Below, piece after piece: positions 1-6,577 of a stretch of DNA of 8,444 nucleotides; within the stretch, counting starts at the first letter, position 1, and each line of letters opens with the position of its first letter. The notes beneath the pieces were generated by a model, which was given only the letters and a program-made list of their open reading frames with translations, did not search any database and was not told where the DNA came from. Source of the DNA: Anaerolineales bacterium (GTDB lineage: Bacteria > Chloroflexota > Anaerolineae > Anaerolineales > Villigracilaceae); assembly GCA_025938055.1 (NCBI GenBank), contig JAICQC010000195.1:1-8444 (forward strand), given 5' to 3'. A program made the translations under genes and the position numbers.

Positions 1-29
1 AGGAAAGAGGCATTGCCTCTTTCCTTTTT
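1..29 (-). terminator. Hairpin terminator after the BMP lipoprotein gene
   Basis: An 11-bp perfect stem (1-11 with 15-25) closes on a 3-base loop (ATT). On the plus strand it is followed by TTTT at 26-29, so read on the minus strand the stem is preceded by four A. This is the shape of an intrinsic terminator placed 22 bases beyond the lipoprotein stop codon. The T-tract needed for minus-strand termination would lie left of the window and cannot be seen. The plus-strand T-run suggests it may work in both directions. Confidence 0.75.
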
Positions 30-51
30 AGTTTGAACGTGCTTTGATGGC

Positions 52-1095
52 TTATGCTTCGGGCTTGACGGGAGGAACGTTGGTTGTGATCGAGCCATCG
101 AGCAGACCAGCGTTGATCTCTTCCATCATAGTCTTCACTTCGGCGGGAACCTCACTCTCCAGATCATGGAAAGGAGCATAACCGGCATCGCCAACGAAGT
201 TGCCAGCCGGGAAATTGCCATCCTGCGCAGCCTTGACCAGATCAAACACGCCGGGAGCGATGAGCTTCATCGCGCTCGAGAGCATGCGCGGCGCAGCTTC
301 GGGCAGTGTCAAATATTGATCGGTGTCAACGCCAATGGCGTACGCACCCGCCTGAGCGGCTTGCGTGATGGCGCCGTTACCGGTGATACCGCCGCAACCG
401 AAGATCGCGTCAGCACCCTGATCCATCATGGACTGGGCGGTCTGTGCGCCCCACTCGGGATCAGTAAAGGTCTTGTCGAAGCCAACGTCGCTGTGGTAGA
501 CCACGAAGACTTCAGTGGTGGTTCCGAGCAATCCATCGGCGTAGGCTGCGCCGGCTTTGTAGCCTTCACCAAAGCGCCAGACCGGAGGAACGGCATCGGT
601 ACCGCAGACGGCGCCGATCTTGTTGCTCTCGCTCATTGCGGCAGCCAGAGCGCCAACCAGGAAGCCGGCATTGTCTTCAGGGAATACCAGGCCCGCTACA
701 TTATCGATGGTGCCTTCGAACTGGTCCTGGTCGACACCAATGAATTGGATATCGGGATAGGTCGCTGCCGCTGCACGAGTGGCTTCCCCCAGTGCAAAAC
801 CGACCGTCACGATCACATCGTAACCTTCATCTCCGAAGGTGCCGATGTTCTTGGCGTAATCCTTGGCATCGGTGGTCTCGATGTACTGGATGCGCGCACC
901 CAATTCCTGCTCCGCACGCTGAACACCTTCCCAGGCGGACTGGTTGAAGGATTTATCGTTGATCTTGCCAACGTCCGTCACCAGACCCACGCAGAAGACT
1001 TCGTCGCTGGTACAGTCTGCCGCTGCCGGGGCACAGGCAGGCAGAAGCATGGCGCCAGCCAAAAGCGCCACGAGGAATACATACAGCTTCTTCAT
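52..1095 (-). CDS. BMP/PnrA-family substrate-binding lipoprotein
   Basis: This is an extracytoplasmic solute-binding lipoprotein of the Bmp/Med/TmpC (PnrA) family. Characterised members bind purine or other nucleosides and feed an ABC importer. The 347-residue product has a type II signal peptide: KK at 2-3, a hydrophobic core, and lipobox LPAC with the lipidated Cys at 21. The mature part shows the family signature around 38-57 (LVTDVG, then DKSFNQSAWEG), GVDQDQ at 120-125, GVDTDQ at 255-260 and LSSAMK at 272-277, where family members place ligand-contacting Asp and Lys residues. The start is supported by AGAGGAG at 1104-1110, 8 bases upstream. The gene has its own promoter and a downstream hairpin, so it appears monocistronic; no permease or ATPase gene is in view. 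Cysteines 28/35 and 164/234 could form disulfides. The family is certain; the nucleoside substrate is inferred from relatives. Confidence 0.93.
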   Translation of the reverse strand: MKKLYVFLVALLAGAMLLPACAPAAADCTSDEVFCVGLVTDVGKINDKSFNQSAWEGVQRAEQELGARIQYIETTDAKDYAKNIGTFGDEGYDVIVTVGFALGEATRAAAATYPDIQFIGVDQDQFEGTIDNVAGLVFPEDNAGFLVGALAAAMSESNKIGAVCGTDAVPPVWRFGEGYKAGAAYADGLLGTTTEVFVVYHSDVGFDKTFTDPEWGAQTAQSMMDQGADAIFGCGGITGNGAITQAAQAGAYAIGVDTDQYLTLPEAAPRMLSSAMKLIAPGVFDLVKAAQDGNFPAGNFVGDAGYAPFHDLESEVPAEVKTMMEEINAGLLDGSITTNVPPVKPEA

Positions 1096-1131
1096 TATTT
1101 CTTCTCCTCTTTCTTATTGAAATTAGGATGT

Positions 1132-1150
1132 TAGGGTTATCACAAACCCT
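1132..1150 (-). promoter_or_regulatory. Small hairpin/dyad in the leader of the lipoprotein gene
   Basis: AGGGTT (1133-1138) and AACCCT (1145-1150) form a 6-bp inverted repeat around a 6-base gap. It begins just downstream of the expected transcription start of the minus-strand promoter at 1161-1189. It could be a 5' stabilising stem or a repressor operator. No T-tract follows on the minus strand, so it is not a classical terminator for the MFS gene. Confidence 0.35.
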
Positions 1151-1160
1151 TTTCAGCGCA

Positions 1161-1189
1161 AGTATACATTTACTTGAACCATACGGCAA
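1161..1189 (-). promoter_or_regulatory. Sigma70-type promoter of the lipoprotein gene
   Basis: Read on the minus strand, a -35 box TTGCCG (1184-1189) is followed after exactly 17 bases by a -10 box TATACT (1161-1166). The predicted start near 1154 gives a leader of about 60 bases before the lipoprotein ATG. It lies in the 121-base gap between the MFS stop codon and the lipoprotein start, which supports independent transcription of the lipoprotein gene. Confidence 0.6.
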
Positions 1190-1216
1190 GACGAGCATTA
1201 ATGGACGGCATAAACG

Positions 1217-2524
1217 TCACGCTTCCTGCCCAGCCGGAAGTGGATTCTGTTGCCCGCGGGTCGCCTCTCCGCGTCTGACGCCCAGCATCAAGACCAGCGC
1301 GGTCAACATAAAGAACGGCGCGATCAGCATGATCACGTTGTAGTTGTTGCCGGTTAACTGGATTGCCCAGCCGTTGACGTTGGGACCAATGATCGCCGAG
1401 AATGTGGAAAACAAATAATACAACCCGGTGAAGGTCCCGAGACGGGCGGCTGTGGTGAGTTCGACAACCATAGGCAGACTATTGATATTGATAAACGCCC
1501 AGCCAATTCCACCGAAGATCAGCATCACGCCAGCCAACGTCAACATGCGCGGACCGCCCTCGGTCAGTGGGATGCCGACCAGCGGCAACGGAGAAACCGG
1601 GGCAAGAAGAGTCTGCGCGGGCAGAAAGTAGAATAGAGCCAGCATCACGGTGACAACAATCAAGCCAAATGAAATTGCCACGCGCCGCCCGATGCGCGCC
1701 GCGATCAGCCCGGATGGGATGGCAAATAACACAAAGAATAGTGGAAAGACCGAAAGCAGCGTCGCGCCATCCCCGGCGCCAATCCCGAGATGTTCCTGTG
1801 CATATAGCGTGAAAAAGGTCTCAACAGCCGAATAACCGAGGAACCAGAAGAAGATGGCAAACAGAATCCGTGTGCCGCTCTTCTCTTTATCGTTCAAGAT
1901 TTCGCGGAGGCTTTCCATCATGCTGGGTTGGGGTTCATTGCCCTCCACATACTCCTTTGGCTCTTTAATGAAGAGGAACACGATCAGCGCAGCGATGACG
2001 ACCAGTACAGACCCAAGCCAGAATGGGAACGCCGGGCTGAGTTCGTAAAGCATCCCGCCGGTCTGCAAAGCAATGATGGTCCCGATGCCGCCCATAAAAT
2101 TGATGATGCCATTCGCCTGCGAGCGCTTTTCAGAGGGTGTGATATCGGGCATGAGCGCAACCACGGGCGTGCGCCATAATGCCGCGCTCAATAACAACGT
2201 GCTGGTGCAAGCCACAAACAAAGGCAGCACGGCTGCCAGGGGAATCAATCCGAATGCCAGCGCTGTGATCGGCGCGCCCGCCAGAATGAATGGAAGCCGC
2301 CGTCCAATGGGCGTGCGCAAACGGTCAGACCACGCGCCGACCGGAGGCTGGATAAACAAGGCGGCGATATTATCGAGAGTCATGAAGAAACCAATAAATG
2401 CGGCTTCGAGACCAAATTTATTCGCAAGAAAGATCGGGACGAACGCGTTGTACACTCCCCAGATCACGCTGACGCCAAAGAATCCAAAACCAAGCAGAAA
2501 GATCTTGCGGTAGTTGAACTTCAT
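1217..2524 (-). CDS. MFS transporter, SLC45/sucrose-porter-like
   Basis: This is a 435-residue major facilitator superfamily permease of the inner membrane with about 12 predicted helices (roughly 8-34, 41-60, 79-100, 103-125, 138-160, 166-187, 219-242, 254-276, 283-303, 328-350, 360-381, 393-415). A central cytoplasmic loop spans about 188-216. The loop after helix 2 carries the MFS motif as GAWSDR (63-68), then GRRLPF (74-79). This form, and the stretch after helix 4 (PDITPSEKR then ANG), resembles the SLC45/GPH sugar-cation symporter branch more than drug exporters. The start is supported by GGAGG at 2529-2533, 4 bases before the ATG. It sits 41 bases downstream of trmD on the same strand and may share its transcript. 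The C-terminal tail after about 417 is short and hydrophilic. MFS membership is firm, SLC45-like placement is moderate, and the substrate is unknown; the neighbours do not reveal one. Confidence 0.87.
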   Translation of the reverse strand: MKFNYRKIFLLGFGFFGVSVIWGVYNAFVPIFLANKFGLEAAFIGFFMTLDNIAALFIQPPVGAWSDRLRTPIGRRLPFILAGAPITALAFGLIPLAAVLPLFVACTSTLLLSAALWRTPVVALMPDITPSEKRSQANGIINFMGGIGTIIALQTGGMLYELSPAFPFWLGSVLVVIAALIVFLFIKEPKEYVEGNEPQPSMMESLREILNDKEKSGTRILFAIFFWFLGYSAVETFFTLYAQEHLGIGAGDGATLLSVFPLFFVLFAIPSGLIAARIGRRVAISFGLIVVTVMLALFYFLPAQTLLAPVSPLPLVGIPLTEGGPRMLTLAGVMLIFGGIGWAFININSLPMVVELTTAARLGTFTGLYYLFSTFSAIIGPNVNGWAIQLTGNNYNVIMLIAPFFMLTALVLMLGVRRGEATRGQQNPLPAGQEA

Positions 2525-2543
2525 ATTGCCTCCATGTTAGCGG

Positions 2544-2624
2544 TCAAAGGTTCAAGATCAAAAGTTTAAGGCAGAGGGTCAGATGTGCCTGTGTCTCCTT
2601 CAACCTTAAACCTTAAACCTTCCA
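2544..2624. repeat. Facing arrays of 7-bp repeats at the trmD 3' end
   Basis: Four consecutive heptads of the form CCTTNAA occupy 2597-2624; two are exactly CCTTAAA and the last is degenerate. Four heptads of the opposite orientation, loosely TTNAAGG, occupy 2544-2571, with TTTAAGG at 2565-2571 the cleanest. The arms are 28 bases each, 25 bases apart, and 20 of 28 positions can pair; the best run is 8 bp (2564-2571 with 2604-2611). The trmD stop codon (2566-2568) lies in the left arm, and the right arm encodes trmD residues 240-249. It could act as a terminator or attenuator between trmD and the MFS gene, or be a dispersed repeat that landed at the gene end. Confidence 0.6.
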
Positions 2625-3342
2625 CAAACTTTCTGTCTTTCTCGCTAAGTTCTGCCTTTTCGAGCATATCCGGGCGTTTGCGAAAGGTGCGTGCTAATGC
2701 CTGTTCTCTGCGCCACTTCTCCACTTTGCCGTGGTCTCCCGAAAGCAGCACGTCTGGAACCTTCCAGCCGCGGAACTCGGGCGGGCGCGTGTAATGGGGA
2801 TATTCCAGCAAGCCCATGGAATGCGAGTCATCTTCCGCGCCGGTGGGATCGCCCAACACACCGGGAATCAACCGGGCAATCGTATCGATCAGAATGAGTG
2901 CGGGGAGTTCGCCGCCGGTCAGCACGTAGTCGCCGATCGAGATCTCATCGGTGACCAGGTGCTCACGGATGCGTTCATCCACGCCTTCGTAGCGGCCGCA
3001 CAGAAGGGCAATACGTTCGTGTCGCGCGAACTCTTCCGCCATACGTTGGGTGAATACGCGTCCCTGAGGGGTCAACAAGATCACGGGAACAGGCTTGCCC
3101 TGAGTCGGAGCAGGTCCCAGAACAGACTCGACTGCCTCAAAGACCGGTTCCGGTTTCATCACCATCCCGCCTCCACCTCCGTAAGGCGTGTCATCGGTGG
3201 TATGGTGTTTGTCGTGCGTGTAGTCGCGGATGTTATGGACGCGCACGTCGATCAAGCCCCGCTGGCGGGCGCGCTGAAGAATGCTGGATTCAAGGTAGGC
3301 AGGGAAAATTTCAGGCAGGAGGGTGAACACCTCGAACTGCAT
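2566..3342 (-). CDS. trmD: tRNA (guanine-37-N1)-methyltransferase
   Basis: TrmD is the SPOUT-class enzyme that transfers methyl from S-adenosylmethionine to N1 of G37 in tRNAs reading CNN-type codons, preventing +1 frameshifting. The 258-residue length is normal for the family. Family motifs are in order: [10 protein letters not shown] (54-63), [11 protein letters not shown] (89-99), [12 protein letters not shown] (113-124), [15 protein letters not shown] (135-149), IPGVLGD (159-165), AEDDS (169-173, carrying the catalytic Asp) and YPHYTRP (181-187), then LLSGDH (199-204). The trefoil-knot SAM site is intact. No clear Shine-Dalgarno precedes the ATG at 3340-3342; the bases just upstream on the coding strand are pyrimidine-rich. 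The usual rpsP-rimM-trmD-rplS setting is absent: an MFS gene follows and a divergent TPR gene lies upstream. The last 18 or so residues are encoded largely by a heptad repeat and look like an added tail. Confidence 0.96.
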   Translation of the reverse strand: MQFEVFTLLPEIFPAYLESSILQRARQRGLIDVRVHNIRDYTHDKHHTTDDTPYGGGGGMVMKPEPVFEAVESVLGPAPTQGKPVPVILLTPQGRVFTQRMAEEFARHERIALLCGRYEGVDERIREHLVTDEISIGDYVLTGGELPALILIDTIARLIPGVLGDPTGAEDDSHSMGLLEYPHYTRPPEFRGWKVPDVLLSGDHGKVEKWRREQALARTFRKRPDMLEKAELSEKDRKFVEGLRFKVEGDTGTSDPLP

Positions 3343-3538
3343 GGAGGCATTTTACCGCTTCTGACCTTAATAAGTAAACTTTTTAAGTTGCTTCGTCGGT
3401 TGAAATCGAATTGTCCAATTAGGTGAGTTACGCGGCACTCCGTAGCATAATCTATACCCTCACAGTCACGCATTGTGCTTCCCGTAGAGTAAGGCGCAAG
3501 TTGTGCCGCGCATTATTAAGAGATAAATAAGAAACGGC

Positions 3539-3574
3539 TTGCGTGGCTCTACTGGCAATGATAATATAAAAACT
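3539..3574 (+). promoter_or_regulatory. Possible promoter immediately before the first TPR gene
   Basis: TTGCGT at 3539-3544 is followed after 17 bases by TAATAT at 3562-3567, with an overlapping GATAAT at 3560-3565. The predicted transcription start would fall at about 3573-3575, on or next to the ATG at 3575, implying a leaderless or nearly leaderless message. The box matches are only moderate, so this is tentative. Confidence 0.3.
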
Positions 3575-4876
3575 ATGTATTTACCTCGCAGCAGCAGATG
3601 GAGTATGACCCGCCGCCGCAAGCGCCCAAATTTTTTCAGTTGGGCGGTTTTGGGGCTGGTGATTCTCTTTGGCTATTACTTGAATCAGGTGTATTTGCCT
3701 GCGCAGCCGAACCCATTCGAAGCAACACCCACAGCCACTCGTTCCGCTGAATCACTTGTCACCGAAGCAGAACAGCTTTTTATAGATGGGAGATTGCTCC
3801 AATCCATCGATGCGTACGAAGAGGCGATCAACGCCTCGCCTCAAAACCCCGCCCTCTATATTGACCTGGCACGGATACAGGTCTGGGCAGGGCAGCCCGA
3901 GGATGCACAAGCGAATGCCGAGAATGCAATCTTGTTGAACCCTGAAAACGCCATGGCACATGCGGTGCTGGCGTGGGCATATGATTTTCAGGGCAGGAAT
4001 AGCGACGCATTGCAGAGGATCGATCAGGCGCTGGAGCTTGATCCAAATAACGCGATCGCGCATGCTTATCGCGTCGAAATCCTGATTGACTCAGGGTCAT
4101 TTGATAATATCGCAACAGCGGCGGATGTATCCAGGAATGCGCTGGCATTGGATCCCGATGCGCTCGAGACTCGGCGGGCGCGTGCTTATCTTCTTGAAGC
4201 CACCGCGAATTATGAAGAAGCGATCCAGTATTACAAATCAGCCATTGAGGTCAATCCGAATATTTCCATCCTGCACATGGAGCTTGGAAGGAACCTGCGC
4301 TTTCTCCAGGTCTATGATGAAGCCATCAAGGAATTTACCCTGGCGAATACATTGAATCCCACAGACCCGGAGCCCGATCTGTTGATCTCGAGGACGTATG
4401 CAACGATCGGCGATTATGCTAAAGCCATTCAGTACGCCGAGACGGCGGTAAACGACCAGACCACCGATCCGAGTCTGCGCGGGAACTACGGGGTGATGCT
4501 ATTCCGTAATTTTCAATACCAGCAGGCGGTGGAGCAGTTGAGTCTCGCCGTCAATGGCGGAACAGCAGAGGATGGATTGCCAATCATCGGCTTGGATTTA
4601 TCCGCGGACTTGCGCATCGCCGAATACCATTACACGTATGGGCTGGCGCTGGCACGAACGAACCAGTGTGGAGATGCGCTCAAGATCGCACAGCAATTGC
4701 AAACCACGCTTCCAACGGATGAGAACGCAGTCTTTGCCGCGGAGGAGACGATCCGTATTTGCCAGGAGAACCTCGATAACCCGCCGGAGGAGCCCATAGC
4801 CACGGAGGTCGAGGCAGAAGAAACAACCGCGGCCGAAACAGAAACGCCTGCTCCTGAAAGTACAGCAACACCATGA
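3575..4876 (+). CDS. Membrane-anchored TPR protein, first of a tandem pair
   Basis: This 433-residue protein has an N-terminal membrane anchor and tetratricopeptide repeats. The N-terminus is strongly basic (RRRKR at 13-17), then one hydrophobic segment (about 20-40) and the linker ATPTATR (50-56), so the bulk should lie outside the cytoplasm. About eight TPR or TPR-like units cover roughly 60-330, with typical motifs such as EEAI and LNPENA. The C-terminus (403-433) is rich in Glu, Thr and Pro. Cysteines 365 and 396 recur in the paralogue downstream. I chose ATG 3575 because it places the anchor at the same distance from the start as in the downstream paralogue. TTG 3539 would add 12 residues, and ATG 3605 has a GGAG only one base away. 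The stop overlaps the next start as ATGA, indicating translational coupling. Its function is unknown; TPRs suggest a protein-binding scaffold. Confidence 0.85.
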   Translation: MYLPRSSRWSMTRRRKRPNFFSWAVLGLVILFGYYLNQVYLPAQPNPFEATPTATRSAESLVTEAEQLFIDGRLLQSIDAYEEAINASPQNPALYIDLARIQVWAGQPEDAQANAENAILLNPENAMAHAVLAWAYDFQGRNSDALQRIDQALELDPNNAIAHAYRVEILIDSGSFDNIATAADVSRNALALDPDALETRRARAYLLEATANYEEAIQYYKSAIEVNPNISILHMELGRNLRFLQVYDEAIKEFTLANTLNPTDPEPDLLISRTYATIGDYAKAIQYAETAVNDQTTDPSLRGNYGVMLFRNFQYQQAVEQLSLAVNGGTAEDGLPIIGLDLSADLRIAEYHYTYGLALARTNQCGDALKIAQQLQTTLPTDENAVFAAEETIRICQENLDNPPEEPIATEVEAEETTAAETETPAPESTATP

Positions 4877-6369
4877 ATATCAATTCCCGCCGGCCTCTGT
4901 TTCACCGGAGGCAGCAATCCAATATTTATCGCATGTTTCTGTGGGTGGTCATGATCCTGGGTGGGGTGTGGATGCTCCAGCAGATGAACCAGGGTGAGAT
5001 TAAGCCATTATTCCAGGCGACCCCCATCCCCACGCGCGCGGTCCAATCCTATTTGGAGGAAGGCGACGCCTACTTTACGGCAGGCAACCTGACTGGCGCG
5101 ATCCTGGCATACCAGGAGGCGCTGCGGCTCAATCCCAATGACGCCCAGACCTGGGCAAAGCTGGCGCGCATCCAGACCTACTCCTCGGCGTTTCTCATCA
5201 CGAACGATGAGAAGGAGGCGCGGTTGCGGGAGGCGCTCGAATCCGCGACGAAAGCCGTGGGGCTTGCTCCCGAAGATAGCACTGTGCGCGCCATTCGCGC
5301 CTTTACTCTGGACTGGAATGCGAACTCGAACTTTCATACCTCAGAGGAAGTGCAGAGCTTCCTGATCGAGGCGGAAAACGAGGCGCTTATTGCCCAGCAG
5401 TTGGACAACACAAATACTCTCGCGCTGGCGTATTATGCGGAAATCCTTTTGGACCAGCAGAAGTGGAACCAGGCAGAATTGGTCATCCAGCAGGCGCTGG
5501 AACGCCCGGACGCCAGTCAGTGGATGGACGTTTATCGCGTCAATGCCTATGTGCTCGAGACGCTCGGTCAATACAACCTGGCGATCTCCGAATATGAAAA
5601 AGCCATTGCGATCGAGCCGAACTTCACATTTTTATACATACGTATTGGCGCAAACTACCGCCGCCTCGCCTTTGACGTGCAGCTCACACAGGGTGATGGC
5701 GCTGCCCTTCCCGTGTTTGAACAATCGCTGGAATATTTCGATAAAGCGGTTCGGATCAATGAACAGCTTGGGGTAAAGGACCCCGGCCCGCATCTCTCGA
5801 TTGCACGCACGTATTCGCAGCTGGGTGAATTCTTTATTGCCGCGGAAAACGTGAAAACAGCCCTGGAATACGAGCCCACGAATGCCGATATCTACGGGCA
5901 GTTGGGTATCATTTACTTCCGCTCTCGCAACTATGAGGGCTCAATCTTCTCGCTGGAATGCGCCATCTACGGGTGTTCCGGTGAAGAGTCCTGTTACGGG
6001 CGCGGGCTGGAACGCTGTTTCCCGGAGTTTAATGAAAACCCTGCAACCGTACAGGGTCTGGACATCTCGCCGAACACGATCGTTTATTACTACACATACG
6101 GCTCGGTGCTGGCAGCCCTGAGCCGCCCGGCGGCGAATCGCTGTCCAGAAGCCATGCAGACCATGCAGGAAGTGCGAACTGAACTCGACGTCAACGCGGA
6201 TGACTATAACGATGGCGGGGATGTGATCCTCAGCATCGTGGAGGCAGGCGAGGAAATCTGTGACTCGCTGGCATCTGGCACTCCGCTGCCGGATGCATCC
6301 GTTCCCACACAAGTAGGGACAGAGGTCGGTGATGAAATGCTTGAGGCTGAAGAGACGCCAGCTCCGTAA
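4873..6369 (+). CDS. Membrane-anchored TPR protein, second of a tandem pair
   Basis: This 498-residue paralogue of the preceding gene overlaps it by four bases (ATGA). No strong ribosome site is visible, so reinitiation is likely. The architecture matches: a basic N-terminus (RR at 6-7 and 12-13), one hydrophobic segment (about 21-37), the linker QATPIPTR (48-55), TPR units from about 57 to 360, and a Pro/Glu-rich end finishing AEETPAP. Shared landmarks include KLARIQ (96-101; DLARIQ in the partner), GLDIS (395-399) followed by YYTYG (406-410), and a C-terminal cysteine pair at 424 and 463. It differs by a longer insert after the second TPR (about 103-118) and a loop with four extra cysteines (363, 368, 374, 382). 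The positive-inside rule puts the repeats outside, where disulfides could form. The specific role is unknown; with its partner it may form a cell-surface or periplasm-like scaffold. Confidence 0.86.
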   Translation: MNINSRRPLFHRRQQSNIYRMFLWVVMILGGVWMLQQMNQGEIKPLFQATPIPTRAVQSYLEEGDAYFTAGNLTGAILAYQEALRLNPNDAQTWAKLARIQTYSSAFLITNDEKEARLREALESATKAVGLAPEDSTVRAIRAFTLDWNANSNFHTSEEVQSFLIEAENEALIAQQLDNTNTLALAYYAEILLDQQKWNQAELVIQQALERPDASQWMDVYRVNAYVLETLGQYNLAISEYEKAIAIEPNFTFLYIRIGANYRRLAFDVQLTQGDGAALPVFEQSLEYFDKAVRINEQLGVKDPGPHLSIARTYSQLGEFFIAAENVKTALEYEPTNADIYGQLGIIYFRSRNYEGSIFSLECAIYGCSGEESCYGRGLERCFPEFNENPATVQGLDISPNTIVYYYTYGSVLAALSRPAANRCPEAMQTMQEVRTELDVNADDYNDGGDVILSIVEAGEEICDSLASGTPLPDASVPTQVGTEVGDEMLEAEETPAP

Positions 6370-6427
6370 CCTTGCGAAGGTTTAATGCGCGCATTGATCG
6401 CCAAGGACCGAAACCTTCGCAAGGTTA
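6367..6427 (+). repeat. Nested palindromic repeat containing the TPR stop codon
   Basis: A 17-bp perfect inverted repeat (6367-6383 with 6411-6427) encloses 27 bases. Each arm is itself a small hairpin, AACCTT and AAGGTT around GCG (or CGC). The enclosed part begins with a perfect 12-base palindrome AATGCGCGCATT (6384-6395). The TAA stop of the second TPR gene is 6367-6369, inside the left arm. As RNA it could form one long stem or three small hairpins. It may terminate the TPR operon before the groESL promoter, although the following bases are AT-rich rather than a clean U-tract. A REP-like or miniature mobile repeat is an alternative. Confidence 0.7.
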
Positions 6428-6468
6428 TAAATTTATATCAGAGCTTTATAAGAATTTTAACAATCCTC

Positions 6469-6497
6469 TTGACTTCGCCACTCGGTTTCGGTATCAT
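6469..6497 (+). promoter_or_regulatory. Sigma70-type promoter of groESL
   Basis: The -35 box TTGACT (6469-6474) and -10 box TATCAT (6492-6497) are separated by exactly 17 bases. An AT-rich stretch at about 6427-6462 lies just upstream and could act as an UP element. The expected start, about 6503-6505, falls at the first bases of the CIRCE operator. That is the standard arrangement for HrcA repression. Confidence 0.8.
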
Positions 6498-6501
6498 TTG
6501 A

Positions 6502-6528
6502 TTAGCACTCAGAAGGCTCGAGTGCTAA
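6502..6528 (+). promoter_or_regulatory. CIRCE operator (HrcA-binding site)
   Basis: TTAGCACTC (6502-6510) and GAGTGCTAA (6520-6528) match the CIRCE consensus perfectly, with the canonical 9-base spacer. HrcA binds this inverted repeat and represses chaperone operons; GroEL helps keep HrcA active, so heat or misfolding stress relieves repression. The element overlaps the predicted transcription start and lies in the groES leader. hrcA itself is not in the window. Confidence 0.97.
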
Positions 6529-6564
6529 TTTCGTGATTATGCAGAATCTGCAAAAATTCCAATC

Positions 6565-6570
6565 AGGAGG
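6565..6570 (+). promoter_or_regulatory. Strong ribosome binding site fixing the groES start
   Basis: AGGAGG lies 7 bases before ATG 6578 and decides the start against the upstream in-frame GTG 6533 and ATG 6539. Those would add about 13-15 residues not typical of GroES and have no ribosome site. Confidence 0.85.
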
Positions 6571-6577
6571 CCCGAAG

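Noticed and set aside
166..1134. Long plus-strand open frame of 322 codons opposite the lipoprotein gene
   Set aside because: The minus-strand frame has a lipobox, family motifs, a ribosome site and a promoter. The plus frame has no recognisable domain and mirrors the codon bias of the real gene.
3409..3420. AATTG-TC-CAATT dyad in the trmD/TPR divergent gap as an operator
   Set aside because: Five-base AT-rich arms are expected by chance in a 232-base gap, and I could not place a convincing trmD promoter next to it.
2731..3426. Plus-strand open frame of 231 codons opposite trmD
   Set aside because: It is antisense to clear TrmD motifs and its product has no recognisable family or ribosome site.
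3252..3473. Minus-strand open frame overlapping the trmD start
   Set aside because: It is out of frame with trmD, overlaps its conserved N-terminus, and has a composition that looks translated by accident.
3343..3574. Small RNA or tRNA in the divergent intergenic region
   Set aside because: No cloverleaf, conserved RNA motif or terminator-like end is visible; only weak short inverted repeats.
6204..6422. Minus-strand open frames across the end of the second TPR gene
   Set aside because: They are low-complexity shadows of the coding strand without start signals, and cross the palindromic repeat.
6533..6577. N-terminal extension of GroES from the upstream GTG
   Set aside because: The extension has no ribosome site and is not typical of GroES, whereas ATG 6578 has a perfect AGGAGG at good spacing.
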